Source: Perkinsus marinus ATCC 50983 (taxonomy: Eukaryota > Perkinsozoa > Perkinsida > Perkinsidae). Taken from it: DNA of 27,536 bases. The notes beneath the pieces are model-generated. The model had not been told where the DNA came from. It ran no database searches and was given only the letters and a program-made list of their open reading frames with translations. This document shows positions 9,501-21,545 of the stretch, piece by piece (within the stretch, counting starts at the first letter, position 1; each line of letters opens with the position of its first letter). Both the position numbers and the translations under genes were made by a program. The stretch spans positions 150,380 through 177,915 of the forward strand of contig NW_003213081.1 of NCBI RefSeq assembly GCF_000006405.1, in the 5' to 3' direction.

Positions 9501-12500
9501 TTTACTAGTGAATCTAATGATAAGACCTTGACCATACTCATATCAGGGACAATGCTTGTGTGCTATTGTTCTTATGTAACAGCCCAGAAGGATTGTATCA
9601 GTGACGAGTACTGGTATGCTGCTAATACCTTCCAAGTGAGAGGTCCATGGAGATACCCAGGAGAGGATGCTCTACATTGGGAGGTCCCTATAGGCCGTAC
9701 ATTCGCCTTGAATATAGCTCGAGGGTGGGGACTAGGTCTACATAGACGCGATGGTGTTTATGGTAACATTACAGCAGGATGGTCACAGGATTATATACGT
9801 ATCTTACCACCTGGTGGTACATGTACATCTAGTGATTATAATCCTAGGGGGACTGCATTAGGCATTAAAGTGAGGTCAATAGACCACTGATCACAGCAGT
9901 TTATATAGGGATCAGGTAGGATGCCCATCCATCGACCCAGGGGAATGTACTCTAGTAGCATCATATGACAACATACCACTCCTCACCTATAGGAGCAAAG
10001 ATGATCCAAGCCTACCCAGGATACTCAAGGTGGTATTATCTTGCAGCCCGCGATGATAGCAGAACGGCTGTGATACTCAGATAGATGCATCGGGGATGGG
10101 TACTACACTGCTACACTTTAATGGTAGCATAGATAAGATAATCAATACTGGCGATCTCATATTGTTGGATCCTGATGTAATCACTATTGGTGGTAAATCT
10201 TCGATCGCTATGGGTGGTGGAACAACTATGACACCATTGGAGAGGTGGCATGTATACAAGTTGGCGGGTAGAAGGCCATATGCTGATACATTGAAGGCTA
10301 TGCTTGAACTAGGCTATCCTTCTCAACAGTGTGGTACCAACACTGACTGCAATGACCATATAACAGGCCATAGGGTAATCCGGATCAGGAATAGTCATAC
10401 TCTAGCTTACTTTCAGGTCATGGTCATGTCCTCTACTGTTGTTAGCATCCCTATTGGCTTTGGCCCTTCCGATCCAGGCTTTGGATTCGAGGTCAGTGGA
10501 GTGCATCAAGCAGCAGGTCATTGGGAGATCCATAGCAAGGCGTGGACTACCCAGTACTTGAGGGTAATATGATGGAGGATAGCCATTATCATTGGCATGA
10601 CGATAGTGATGCTACTACTCCTAGTAGGCTACCAGAACTGTGGATAATTTGGTGGTATGTTGGGGTACTGTAGATGAAGAGGAAGGAGATGGCAATACTA
10701 CAAGGCATTATCACCTGCCACTGGTCTGGGAGCTAGTAGTGTAGTCAGATACTACTCCCAAGTGGGCACGCTGACTCTCATTGACCCCCCGACTATGGTG
10801 TCTGCAAAATTGTTCCTCACTAGTAGTATGGAAGGTGCCATCCAACCAGCGGTAATTCCCTAGGTGGATATCAATCTATCAACTACTATTACTATTGGCA
10901 GTAGTGACGGCCCACTTTAGGTGCTCAGCTTTACCCCCGGGCATGCTGATCAAGCTCTACAGCATGCGAGGAGTTACCCGAATGCCCGAATGCAGCTAAG
11001 GATAGTCTTCAGTAACTTGGATGTACTCGAACCTTACATCACTAGTGAGGAGGGATATACGATTAGCGATGCTGTATTGTAGAGTAATAGGCAATATGTC
11101 CCCGCTATTGGCATTAGAACAGTACAAGGCGATGGGTGGAACAGCCTCCAATACCTCAAGTGCAGTGATAGCGACATCTAATATGTCCTCACCCTTCCCT
11201 CGGGACGAGGAGGTACGAAGAGCTCCTAACTGGGGACATAGCTTCATCTTAGATATCTCCCTCACGAGCGTCCTCCAGTATATGTGGGGATATGTTCATA
11301 GAGTTATGGTCATCTGCGGTAGCAACAGGCTTCCCTCTACTATCCGGTGGTTGTTATTATACCAGAAGGTAATTGGCTATTACTATTGCCATCGGTTGTG
11401 AGGATATCGTCATAATTCAGCTACTATGACCATCCAGTGGGTAGCTCTTCTACTAGAGATGAAGATAAGACCCTCTATCGAGAGTTTATCTTGAGATTTC
11501 ATCCAACCGAGGCATCCAACATTCTCGATAATCAGCCCCTTCTACTACGGGACACATGTGAAGGGAAGGATGGTGTTGTTGGACCATGCCGGTATCAACT
11601 CGTCTTCAACGTCAAGGTGAATACTGATGGCTAGTCTCATCGCCTTCTCCCAGCTGCCTAGGTGTCGCGGAGTATCTTCGCGGGTGATTCACACGTTCAT
11701 ATCTACTATGAGTGTAGTGATGATGATGACAATGGGGCATGTGGTGCGGATAGTATGTATACCCAAGGGGGCACGATGTAGCCTACATGAGCAATGCCGT
11801 TCGTAATACCGATATGCTTGGCTAGGTACCGAATATTCGACTACGGTTCAGCAGTTACCTCGCTTACAACTCGACTTCCATCTTCTGAGGCGGGATATGC
11901 ACGATGGGACATGCACCTGGGTAAGGGAGGGAAGACTGTCCCTGTTGCTACCATGTTCCCTATCATCCATAGGAGGAGGCATAACGCTAGCTGGTATAGA
12001 TCGTCAGCCTGATGGTGTGTTGGACCTGTCACCATCACCACAAGAAGGAGAAGAAGCATCATCTTCGACTACGGCCAACTTGACGGTCATGTCTGATCAG
12101 GGAACTCTCGTTTTGTGATCTATCGTATTTCCTTCCAGATCACTGTGGCGGGTAGTGACATACTGCCTACCTCAAGATTAATATTCCATCTATGGCCTTT
12201 AACCCAGTGGGATCTGCCAGCATCGGGTTGCCGAGTCAGTTGCACCATGCCTAACCTCACCTACTGTGGGAATCCAACGTGTATGTCTGCTCACGATAAG
12301 GATACAATCTAATATGCGTTAAGCTCTTGTTAGGTCAGTTCGTCTCCCTCACGGAATACACAGGCAATAACGCAATATCTTTAGCCTTCGATCCCAGCAT
12401 GGTCCCGATACAGCTCCTTAATGCGTGTACCTTCATTTTCCGGGAAATTTCCCTTCCAAAGTAATGCCGAAGGCTATTGTGATGAAAGTGACCCCGGCCC

Positions 12501-15500
12501 GATTCGAACGGACAACCTTCTGATCTGGAGTCAGATGCGCTACCGTTGCGCCACAGGGCCTTGTGTTGCTGTATCCGATAGTCGAGGCCAAACTGTGGAT
12601 TCATAGGTTCGCTGGTCTATTCCCGACTCGCATCGCTGCAGAGATTCTACATAGCGATGGGTACCACTCGGATTTCATCACCTCTAAAGGTGCCATGGGC
12701 CACACGCTCCCCTTCCAACCCATTCTCAGGTCTACTCTTCCTCAAACCATCTGGTCTTACTACAAGTACTGCAAGCCATGCTGTTGGTAGTATACTGAAG
12801 TGGGGTATTGCTGAGTATGGCAGCAAGCCCTTCGAATATGATAGAAACAATGCCCTCTATGTATGTCTCGGCGCGGTTATCTCTGCCGTCTCATCTGCTC
12901 GTGTATCATCAGTGCATTCCCCTTACCCAGGTGAGGCTGAGAATACCATCTACCCTCCGCCAGCAGCCATTAACTCTACAGAGTAACGGCTTATCTTTAC
13001 CAAGAGCATCCATCGAATTAAGTCTCCCTCATGGTTACGCGTGTAGGACTACAAGTCACACCCTGCTCTATCAAGTCAGCCTATCAGGCTTGGTGGCTGA
13101 CCCCGCTACAGCAGAGGGGATGATAATCCCAGACATCCTTACTCTGGATACCACTGAGCATCATTACACTCGCATCCCACCCAACAGTGGTACATGGTCT
13201 AGTAACATCACTAACCCTTGCTGCAGTAACATCTGCAGGTCAGAAGGATGCCTTGTCTGTTGCTGTTGCTGACAATTTCCGAAAGGTATTCCCTGACCGA
13301 TGGGACGACCCTCTTCGGTGGCACCGTTTTCTATGTGCCATTGGCTGTACGTAACCCTCCTAGCGCTTTATTCAAGGTGGTCACCTTTGAGGAGTGATCG
13401 TGAACCACACTCTTCATCTTAGTCGTCACCATCCAACATCTGGACTGTTACCTTCACATCCAATGGTCAGCTCACTGCTAACGACATAACTACAAATACC
13501 ACAACATCCAATAACATGAGCAGTACCGTTATCGTCTACTCCTTCAATGATTTACCCTTCCTACCACTGGAGCATGAGGATGATACATTCGCAGGCAATG
13601 TGGTGGGTCATACCCCATACCATAGTAGTGCTGCAGTATCATCTGTCTAGGGTGTACTCCAAAGTATGCTATTCGCTACTCTCCAACCTCTTACAGGACT
13701 AGGATGGGTGGAGGCTCAAACTCATTGGCTCGCCTTATTCTTTGAGGTATGCTCGTTGGTATACGGGTGCAGTATGGCATCACATTAGGTGAAGTCCGAA
13801 ATCGGCGTGGGCGGTACCATCATCCTCGAGGCCCCAATCGGGTTCGATTTTTCTAACCCTTGTCAAATCGATCGCATACCAGAAAGGTGATCTTTCGCTC
13901 TGTATAACTTATAATCAAGATGAGGGTGTAGATATATAACGCCAGTTGATAGTAATACCGCCCACTTGCCTGGCAGTACTACTTGTACAGGGAGGAAGAG
14001 AGATGGTATGATGATAAGGCTCCTCCCTATTGATAGCGATGATGATAATCAATGGCCTATTGCTGAAATCAAAGTAGCCTCTCCCCTCATCTATCCATAA
14101 AGGTGTAGTGTACTATTAGGTATCTGGATTCATAGAGGGTAACAGTAATCGATATGCTCTGATCATTAGGACTACCAACCCTCATTCATGGGAGGTATAT
14201 CAGCATTATCAATGGCGCTTATATGTGGCTGATAATAGTAATCCTAACCCTAGGCATAGCCCACTATCGTGCCTATAGATGGATATGTAGTCGAGGGGAC
14301 ACCATGGCCCATACCATTCACATGGCCCAATCATCATTTACTCCCATCAACATCATCCCTTACCGAATCAATATCTACCTACGATTATCCACAACGCTCA
14401 TGGGCAATCTATCAGAGTAAGTCTTTGAGCATCATCGTCATCATCGCTATTGCATGCCAGATGTACTCCCAACTTCTCTTTATTATGCTGAGGGAGACGA
14501 GGCTATGGTACGAGCCTCGATTAATAGTAAGTACTATCCTCTCCAGTTACCCTATCACTATCGTGGAGGGATATCCACTACCCTATATGTGTACCCTATT
14601 ATCATAACATCCAATATAGATATGGAAACTAGAATGCGCATGACAGCACCATCAGGGTATGTGTGGGAGTTCGAACAAGATGCCCGATACGGCAGCATCC
14701 CTTCTGAGTATAATGTCCATACCATACCAGGGTCTCATCCTATCATAGATAATACCCAAAGGCAGCTAATATGGGATGAGGTTCTACTAACTCCTCATGT
14801 TGCCTATGGATTTACCCATAGGATAAGGATACCTGACAACGACCCAATAGACGGTCTCAACAACTGTGTGTTAGAAGTTGGTTACTACTATAATGGTGAC
14901 GATTATACCCTGCGTATTCGACATGGTGTAGCCTCGATGGATGCTGGCTCCATTAGGGTTATCAATAGTATGCATATTGGGTATCTCACTGACCTAGCTT
15001 CTTATGGACGTAACACCATTGATATAACCTTCACTCTAGTCACAGCTCTACCTCCTGGTGGAGGGATTATCATTAGAGCTAACGACCTAGCAAAAGGCCT
15101 AGTGATTGATGGTAGCAGTACCAGTGATTCCTTCAATGAGGCTAGTACTACATGTACACCTCTAGATGTGACAGATCACTCTACTAACACTCTACCATCG
15201 ACTGCAACATGCGAGTAGTAGAATGAAGGGCCCTATCATTGAATACAGGGTTGATCATCTTCAGAGTAGTATCACGCAGAGGGCATGACGCCTGGGCACC
15301 CAAGGGGGGAGACTCATCGCAAACTACTGTATTTGGACTTATCATAATCATTACCGCAACAGCTAGTGGTGACTCTAGACGTATGCAAGATAATGAAGAA
15401 GTGTATATGAGTGAAGGGATGATACACCCAGGGAGGTATATAACTGTAGTAGACTTATCTTTCAAGAGTAGACTGATGGTAGTAGTAGATACAACCTAAG

Positions 15501-18500
15501 ATTAGGATGTAAGAATCCCGATACACCAACGAATGGAGATGAGATAATATGGACCATTGAGAGGTGTAGCCCCCATTGATTCCTCATCTCATCCACTCTC
15601 AAGTTACTATGATGTTGGTAAATACCCCATAGGGGGTGCATCAATAGCCGATACTAAGGCTACTGTGGCTGGATTACAGATAAATGCTAGGATGAATGAG
15701 GCTTATATAATAGAAGATACTACTATACTCAGTAGATGGGATACTCAGGATCATTCCATTATCATTACCACTATTGTTGTTAGCACCTGCAGTGAGAACT
15801 GCCACTGGTAGAGATGACAGACCCGGTAAACTAAATGAGATAATAATAGCATTCGGGTTGACTTCAGGGGAGAGTGTTGAACCATCACAGGTGATAATCA
15901 ACTACTACTGACATATACTGCATCTTACTACAGACACTTCCATCAGAGCTTGTCATACAAGCTCCAGTTGGTTTCATCACTTCCCAACATTGCATCGATG
16001 ATATCACTATCGAGTCTTCCACTGTATTCGGGCATCCCGAGTAAGATGCCCTGGTACTGGGATGAACTACTATTACATAGCCATAGTTATTGGCCATCCT
16101 CCTCTCCTTATGCAAGATGGCCCGAGGAAGCTACGATACTAGGGTGTAAAGGTGGCACCAACACTGCTACAATCACTATAGGTCCAGGTCTACAGGCTAA
16201 TGGGATGAAGTCCTATTACTTCCCCTATCGTTTCTTGAGAGCATCCATTCTCAGATATGTATTACGTATAGCTATTATAGGCATATCCTATCCTCTAGCA
16301 TATGATGACAACTTATGGGTCGTATCATTGAGAGGTGATATCATCATAATATGATGATAGTCACTACCCATTACTAGGTCGACAGACATCCCTACCCTTT
16401 CGTGGTTACCGTTTGAGTACCTTCACGCACGTAACTCTAGCTACTGCATCTACGGCAGCTGCCGTACTCAGACCAGTGGCCTCCTCAGCTAGCTCCAGTG
16501 GGGTATGATCTTGACCATACATCAACATTCAAGTACCTCTCATTGACAGGTCCTTATCAGATTGACCTTCGTCCCCGCCAACAGCATCATCCCTTATGAT
16601 AGAGAAACAATGCCTGGGTTAGACGCCTTACAAAGCACTGCTTCCTCAATGGAGAGGGGTGGTATACTAAAGATCATCACACCACCCGGGTACGGTATGC
16701 ATCGGTGTCTATCGTGGCATGTAAATACCATATCAGATTCAGCTGGTTTAGTGGGAGGGTGGGCCAGACTTGTCCATCTATATCCTTCAATACTACAGTG
16801 GTAAGTAGTACTCCTACAACGAGTAGTGCCACTACTACCAATGAGGATATAGTATCACTGGTGCCCGATGTTGCCTATATCTGTGCAGTAGATGATGATA
16901 GTGATAACAGGGTGTTGACGATAACTATGATGGGAAGTGATAGTATACAAGCCGATAGAGAGTACACTCTCCGAGGACTCATCCACCATCCCTACACCAC
17001 GATCACTCCGTCCCTACAATGGGCTATGCAGTCCTTCACCCCTCTTGCATACACAGATGATATGCAGGACTCAACACTTATAGTACGGCAGCCTCTTGAT
17101 GACCTCACTCTAGATGGGTACTCAATAAACGAAGTACTTAGCAGCCATACCTCTGTAATCACACCTAGCGCTACTATCACCAGGCACTGCTATCCTTTCA
17201 AGTTAACAATGTTAATAACGAGTTTAATGGGGAAGCCAAAGTTGAAGATTTAACCATAACTATAATGTTTACTCAACCTGTAGTTGATGGAGATGTGGTA
17301 ACTACAATAAGTAGCTACTATCTTGGATATTCTCCTATTCGGTAGGTATCCATAATTGCCCCCTATGGTTATGACCTCCGTGATGATGATACTACTAATT
17401 CGAATGGGTGTTTCGAGATATTCTGGCCGGATGATATAAACCTCTTACCCAATACTGGGCAGCCCTCATGTGACTGTCAACACTACAATAACACTAACGA
17501 CAAGGAGGATGGGTCTATTCTATGCATTATGGTGATAATTCTATCCATATTATAAGGCAATACATGCCCCTCAGACTTACAATATTATTGAATACAAGAC
17601 GCCAGCATATCCCGATAGTGAAGCCTTAGTAATGGTATCCACAGTGATCAATCCGATAAAGGTGACGTTTCCACTCCCATCATCATTGCTGCTATCATTG
17701 TTATAGAACCCCATTGATCCAATCAATAATTACTGGGAGGCGCGTCATGAGCGCGGAGGTATCCTGCTAAACTCAGAGGTTTACCAAAGTTGGGATATCT
17801 TACCCCAGCTGCTCGACCTACAGATCGACCTACTTGGACCGTATTTAATCCGAAGCCCCACCTGTTTTATAATCCTTAACTATCATAGGTATCTTTCCGC
17901 TGGGTCGAGGTCTAGTATAAAGCTATCCTTTACACCAGTATCCTCAGCTGACACTCTCGCTATAGAAGCGTTGTATCCTCCTGGTACAGGGTTTGATTCA
18001 GCAGTCATTGGTCCAGCCAGTAGAGATCCTATACCCAATGATGAGGATGGAGCGGAGGATTGGAGGTATTTACCCATGGCTATCTATCACTTCGTTATCC
18101 TCTCTAGATTGGATATAATTGCCTCCCAAACAAGTGGCAACAAGATAGCACTGACTGGTATGGAATTAGTACCATTAAGAAGGGTGGAAATAACCTTGCA
18201 CAATGTGAGGTTACCATCCATCGGTGGGCAGACCATATTCACCCTCACTACCTATGTTGGTAACATACCTGCTATTATACCATTATCATAGTCATCCTAG
18301 GCACCGCTTTGAGTAGTGATGATATGCGTGATGAGAAGGCAGCCTTCAGAGGGGGTTACTTTCAACCTGGATCGATTACTATACTTACAACCCAAATGAA
18401 TGGTAGCCATGGTCTTAGGCATCGCCGTCATCGCTATACCCCATTCAGGTATGTTCCGTACCATTGCTGATCTCTACGGAGACCTCTACACAGTGGAGAG

Positions 18501-21030
18501 GTACATGAGGCCACGAATAGCCGCAGAAACAAGTTACAAATACTCGACATAGTTATTGCTCATATCCACGTCTTAGGTATGGCCATATTTGAATTCGAAA
18601 TAATGACCTCAGCCAAAGCTGGGTCGAGGCTCATTATTAAATCTGAAGGTATTGGGCACTCTCAATATCCGAATAGCACTAGGTATGATAGGCCCGGGAG
18701 CATACACTCTACTACCATCTATGCAAGGATATTCCATAGAGAGAGGCGAAGAAGTCCATACATTGCCCCTGCTGTCATCACTCACCGATCTATCTTACTA
18801 TGATCTTGAGGAGTTCCCTTATACATGGAAGAGTCTGACTATCGATACACCAGTGATAGTAGCTCAAAATGGTACTGCCTCTACCCCTACTAGGCTCAGT
18901 GTGAGGCATCTCAGAAGCATCTATAGCGGTACTGTCCTCCGGAGGCTCCTCCACAGATGTTATGACTGTGGAAATACGATACAGGTTACAGATAGAAGTC
19001 TTACCGCAGTCAGGAGACAACATATGGAGGATAGAAATACAATGGCCCTCATCCTCCTCCTCTTCCTCACCAATGGTATGCATACTAATCCTCACTGTTA
19101 TTGTAGATCGATGTAGATGAACCCTATCAATACTAATGATGGTTTGACAGAGGCATTTGAGGGGGACTCAGCTCCCGTTGCACCTCTAAGTCTGAACATC
19201 ACTACCAGTGAAGTAGGTTATCATCGCATGACTCATACCTAGTACTTGTGAGGTCCCACCTCCCTATACCTGGATGGAGGTGTCCATCACTATCAATGGC
19301 TTGTTTATCGATCACTCGGTCGATACAATGCTACGGGCTCGGATAATAACACCGCCAAGTTTCGAACTGGACGTGGATGGATGTGGTCAGAGTTGTGAGC
19401 TAGCGAGGTATTACTCCTACATTAGTGGTGCTAACTTAGGGATACTCGGTCATCAGTTACACATGGGGTGGCCTCAACCGTCGGGTGGCATCATTGATAT
19501 TCACAATACGAAGGGAAGTGACGATGCAGCAGGCTGAATATGATATTAAGATGATAGTTAGAACACCCACTCATACACCTGAGGATAATACCTGGTACCA
19601 AGGTATCCTCACTGTTATCAATGCCCTTACATAGGTACTTGATAGTTGAGAATCCTAATGATGATGATGATATCATTGGCTGGGGCGATGGGCCTGGGTT
19701 CGATATAATACCTCTAGGGGGATTGAATATCACCTATCCACCAATTGGAGGAACCTCCAACCAACCTGTGGCTATCATTATGAATATTGATAGACCTGGT
19801 CGGGTCTACAGTCTTGACATGAGACCACCTAAAGGGTCATCATCGTCATTCTTCCCCTTGCTGCTCACCCTCCCTCCAGATACAGTCTACAGTGTTCGTC
19901 AGGCTTTCATCCTGTCACCTTACCCTCTTCAATACAATGCATTACAGATAGCAGTAAGGACCGACAGAGATGGCTCAGTATGGGTGGCTTATCGGAGCCT
20001 CTACAGTAGCAGAGACCAATGATCATCATCTAGTCCCCTATCGTGATAGATCCCCAATGAGCTTCATCTTCCTCCTGTCCATTGATATACCGGTACCATC
20101 AGCCATCAGTAGTGGTGATGATAACACCTTCGATATCCTACTACGAGATAAGAGTGGTGCTGTTGTTGATGGTGCCTTGGCTGTACAAGTACCTTACCCA
20201 CCTCTACCAGATGGACCATACGTAGTACTCTATACGATGAGGATATCTCATCAATACGTCCCTGCTTCATCATCATCAGATCGTAGACCCCTCCATAGGA
20301 TGGACAAACTCAGAGCCCAACACGGCCTCTACCATTCTATTGGGTTTTACACTGCAATACCCCACTAGGGCGATATCTGCTGTATGTAAATGCCTCGAAG
20401 CTGTTGATATAACCCAGTATAGATACTCCTTGTCTTTCCGAATATGTTCGTACATGAAATACGAAGAGCTGCTTCTGTCAGAAGCCTCAATAGACGCTTC
20501 CCCAAGAGACCACGGGTAACTTCATAATCATCCCCACGAGCCTATTGATTGAGTCGATCAGGAATGGGTAGATCTCTCACGAGCTGACCAACTAAAGATA
20601 TTAGTTGATGATACTGAGTTCGAGAACTTGCCTCTCAATCGTATACCCGGCCCGGATACTTATCAATTCTCGTTCCCCGTGTTGATACCTCCAAGTATGC
20701 CTCTCCATAATGTTTGGTAATGGAAAGCAAAATGGAGCAGAGCGGTTATCTCCCGTACAGGTACATTATCATATGCTCCTATCCGTCAAGTGATTGTAAC
20801 AACCCCAAGGATTCTGAGTACATTCTGGCATCGTTCCCCTTACCTGGCTTTGAAGTTGGTCAAGTCTGTGGAGAGGTAGGTACTTCAAGCAGCCACGTTC
20901 ACAACCCCATCAGGAATGTGATCAAATACTGCTGTACGAGGACAGCATCTGGAGTGGAGCATCCTCGTTCATCGTGTCTCTTATGATCCTCTTAACATGT
21001 TCCTACCATGTGTTCTGTCTCATTGTGTGA
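6525..21030 (+). CDS. Giant secreted, probably GPI-anchored multi-module protein (possibly two genes)
   Basis: A chain of plus-strand exons runs through this interval. Exons joined with confidence are 6668-6718, 6777-6890, 6933-7018, 7066-7177, 7228-7309, 7361 onward, 8759-8889, 8941-9869, 9916-10029, 10081-10563, 20761-20875 and 20914-21030; introns are about 38-58 bp. The part to about 10.6 kb has cysteine-rich modules (LCYC, VCYC); the rest repeats a beta-rich module with P-x-G-F/Y and a later Cys; NxS/T sites are common. The last exon encodes a Ser/Gly spacer and the hydrophobic end SFIVSLMILLTC...CLIV before TGA, as in a GPI-anchor signal or last membrane segment. Modules with CYC/CWC motifs occur in very large dinoflagellate and perkinsid proteins of unknown function. 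Start uncertain: ATG 6465 and 6525 share a frame, with only a weak hydrophobic stretch. Middle exons (10.6-20.7 kb) are approximate. The tRNA gene at 12489 may mark a boundary between two genes. Confidence 0.65.
7361..10563 (+). other. Cysteine-rich LCYC/VCYC module block of the giant protein
   Basis: Several related modules can be read: GGLFRLCYAPDGTF (7373-7414), GGRILGLCYCPDYDAAGA (about 8073-8126), GEWALVCYCNDNCDQG (about 8841-8889) and GTMLVCYCSYVTAQKDC (about 9548-9598). A related end occurs near the C-terminus (YIIICSYPSSDC, 20761-20800). Each module has a small-residue turn, a hydrophobic strand, a C-x-C or C-Y-C centre and then another Cys, which suggests a disulphide-bonded extracellular fold. 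The exon 8941-9869 is the longest uninterrupted one in this part, about 310 residues. Confidence 0.6.
8402..8425 (+). repeat. Short AGT trinucleotide run
   Basis: Six or so tandem AGT units, read as a serine run directly after the Cys-rich PPGGGC in one plus-strand frame. It is a simple-sequence tract that may vary in length between strains. Confidence 0.7.
12489..12560 (-). tRNA. tRNA-Trp, anticodon CCA
   Basis: The minus strand reads as a full 72-nt cloverleaf without an intron. The acceptor stem GGCCCTG/CGGGGTC has two G·U pairs; the D stem is GCGC/GCGC; the anticodon stem TCTGA/TCAGA encloses the loop CTCCAGA with anticodon CCA; the T arm has TTCGAAT; the discriminator is A. The A-box (TGGCGCAACGGTA) and B-box (GTTCGAATC) fit internal Pol III promoters, and CCA is not encoded. 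No run of four Ts lies in the 60 bases after its 3' end. Plus-strand coding frames of the giant gene approach it on both sides, and it lies opposite to them. A perfect palindrome GGGAAATTTCCC sits nearby at 12442-12453. Confidence 0.97.
12970..20720 (+). repeat. Diverged array of 'P-x-G-F/Y...C' modules in the giant protein
   Basis: A recurring protein motif appears on the plus strand about every 0.6-0.9 kb. Copies are IELSLPHGYACR (near 13010), GGTIILEAPIGFDFSNPC (near 13830), MRMTAPSGYVWEF (near 14640), ALPPGGGIIIRAND (near 15050), LVIQAPVGFITSQHC (near 15950), ILKIITPPGYGMHRC (near 16660), IIAPYGYDLR...C (near 17350), LYPPGTGFDSAV (near 17970), ARIITPPSFELDVDGC (near 19340) and FPVLIPPSMP (near 20670). 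Many are preceded by a strand of the type NTIDITFTLVTALP. The copies are diverged at DNA level, so duplication is old or the array is under diversifying pressure. Exact module borders are not resolved. Confidence 0.6.
14454..15215 (+). other. Longest uninterrupted exon-like stretch of the module array
   Basis: About 254 residues are open in one frame, including APSGYVWEFEQDARYG, a Cys-containing strand (NNCVLEVGYYYNGDDYT) and a second module start, NTIDITFTLVTALPPGGG, followed by Cys residues. It shows the module order clearly: beta strand, P-G turn, spacer, Cys, then the next strand. The frame stops at 15216-15218 right beside a GTAGTAG donor, so it probably ends in an intron. Confidence 0.6.
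20914..21030 (+). other. C-terminal GPI-anchor-like or transmembrane tail (last exon)
   Basis: After a 38-bp intron (20876-20913) the last 38 codons read as an acidic, Cys-containing segment, then SIWSGASS with small residues, then about 20 hydrophobic residues ending two residues after CL just before TGA. A small-residue cleavage patch followed by a hydrophobic end without a charged tail is the usual GPI-attachment layout; a plain C-terminal membrane anchor is the alternative. Confidence 0.6.
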
Positions 21031-21545
21031 TCTGCTAATCCCGATGTGGTGTTCTATAGAAGTGAACGAGGACCTCGTTCTGAGGCTAGAATCGCTACAT
21101 CCTGCACGCATGGTGAGTTCATATTAAGCAAGCAGGTATAAAAATAAGTTGTAGATTGTGAAGGCGGAACTAATGTACCGACTGTTTCAAATACATTATC
21201 TCATAATAAACCCTGGTATTCCCGAGTGATATGTGTTGCAATATGTTCTATATCCGCAGGTTCATAGCCCACAAGCATTTGAGTTACGAACTTGATAGAA
21301 TTGTGCGACGAGCGAATGCCCTTGTATGCCACGTTATCACTCGTTATCAATTGTTTGCACATTAGCGATACATGGCTTGTCTTGTCGCCCCTCGAAGGCC
21401 GCACCGACTTCCAAACACTAAACCGGAGGTAAGTCAGAAACGTTAACACTCATGACATGAAAAAACCAACAGTTATCATAATGCTTCGTTAAATTGTTGG
21501 ATTGGAGATGTGTAAACCTGAGGATAGCGTTCTATATTCTCCTCG
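21031..21545. other. Gap between convergent genes, with an unassigned 82-codon open frame
   Basis: The stretch lies between the giant gene stop and the RAP gene stop. A small stem GAACGAG/CTCGTTC (21064-21080) follows the giant gene by 33 bases. On the minus strand 21201-21449 is open for 82 codons from ATG with mixed, protein-like composition, but it matches no family I recognise and has no visible domain. It could be a small gene, a 3'-UTR frame or chance. Confidence 0.4.

Noticed and set aside
9875-9908. 34-bp intron in the giant gene
   Set aside because: The intron 9870-9915 (46 bp, donor GTGAGG) keeps the frame and fits the local size range better.
12335-12604. Minus-strand open frame overlapping the tRNA gene
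   Set aside because: It reads straight through the tRNA-Trp cloverleaf, so it is a shadow of the tRNA and of the opposite coding strand.
15184-15465. Minus-strand open frame within the module array
   Set aside because: The plus strand of the same interval reads as module sequence continuous with its neighbours; the minus frame has no recognisable features.
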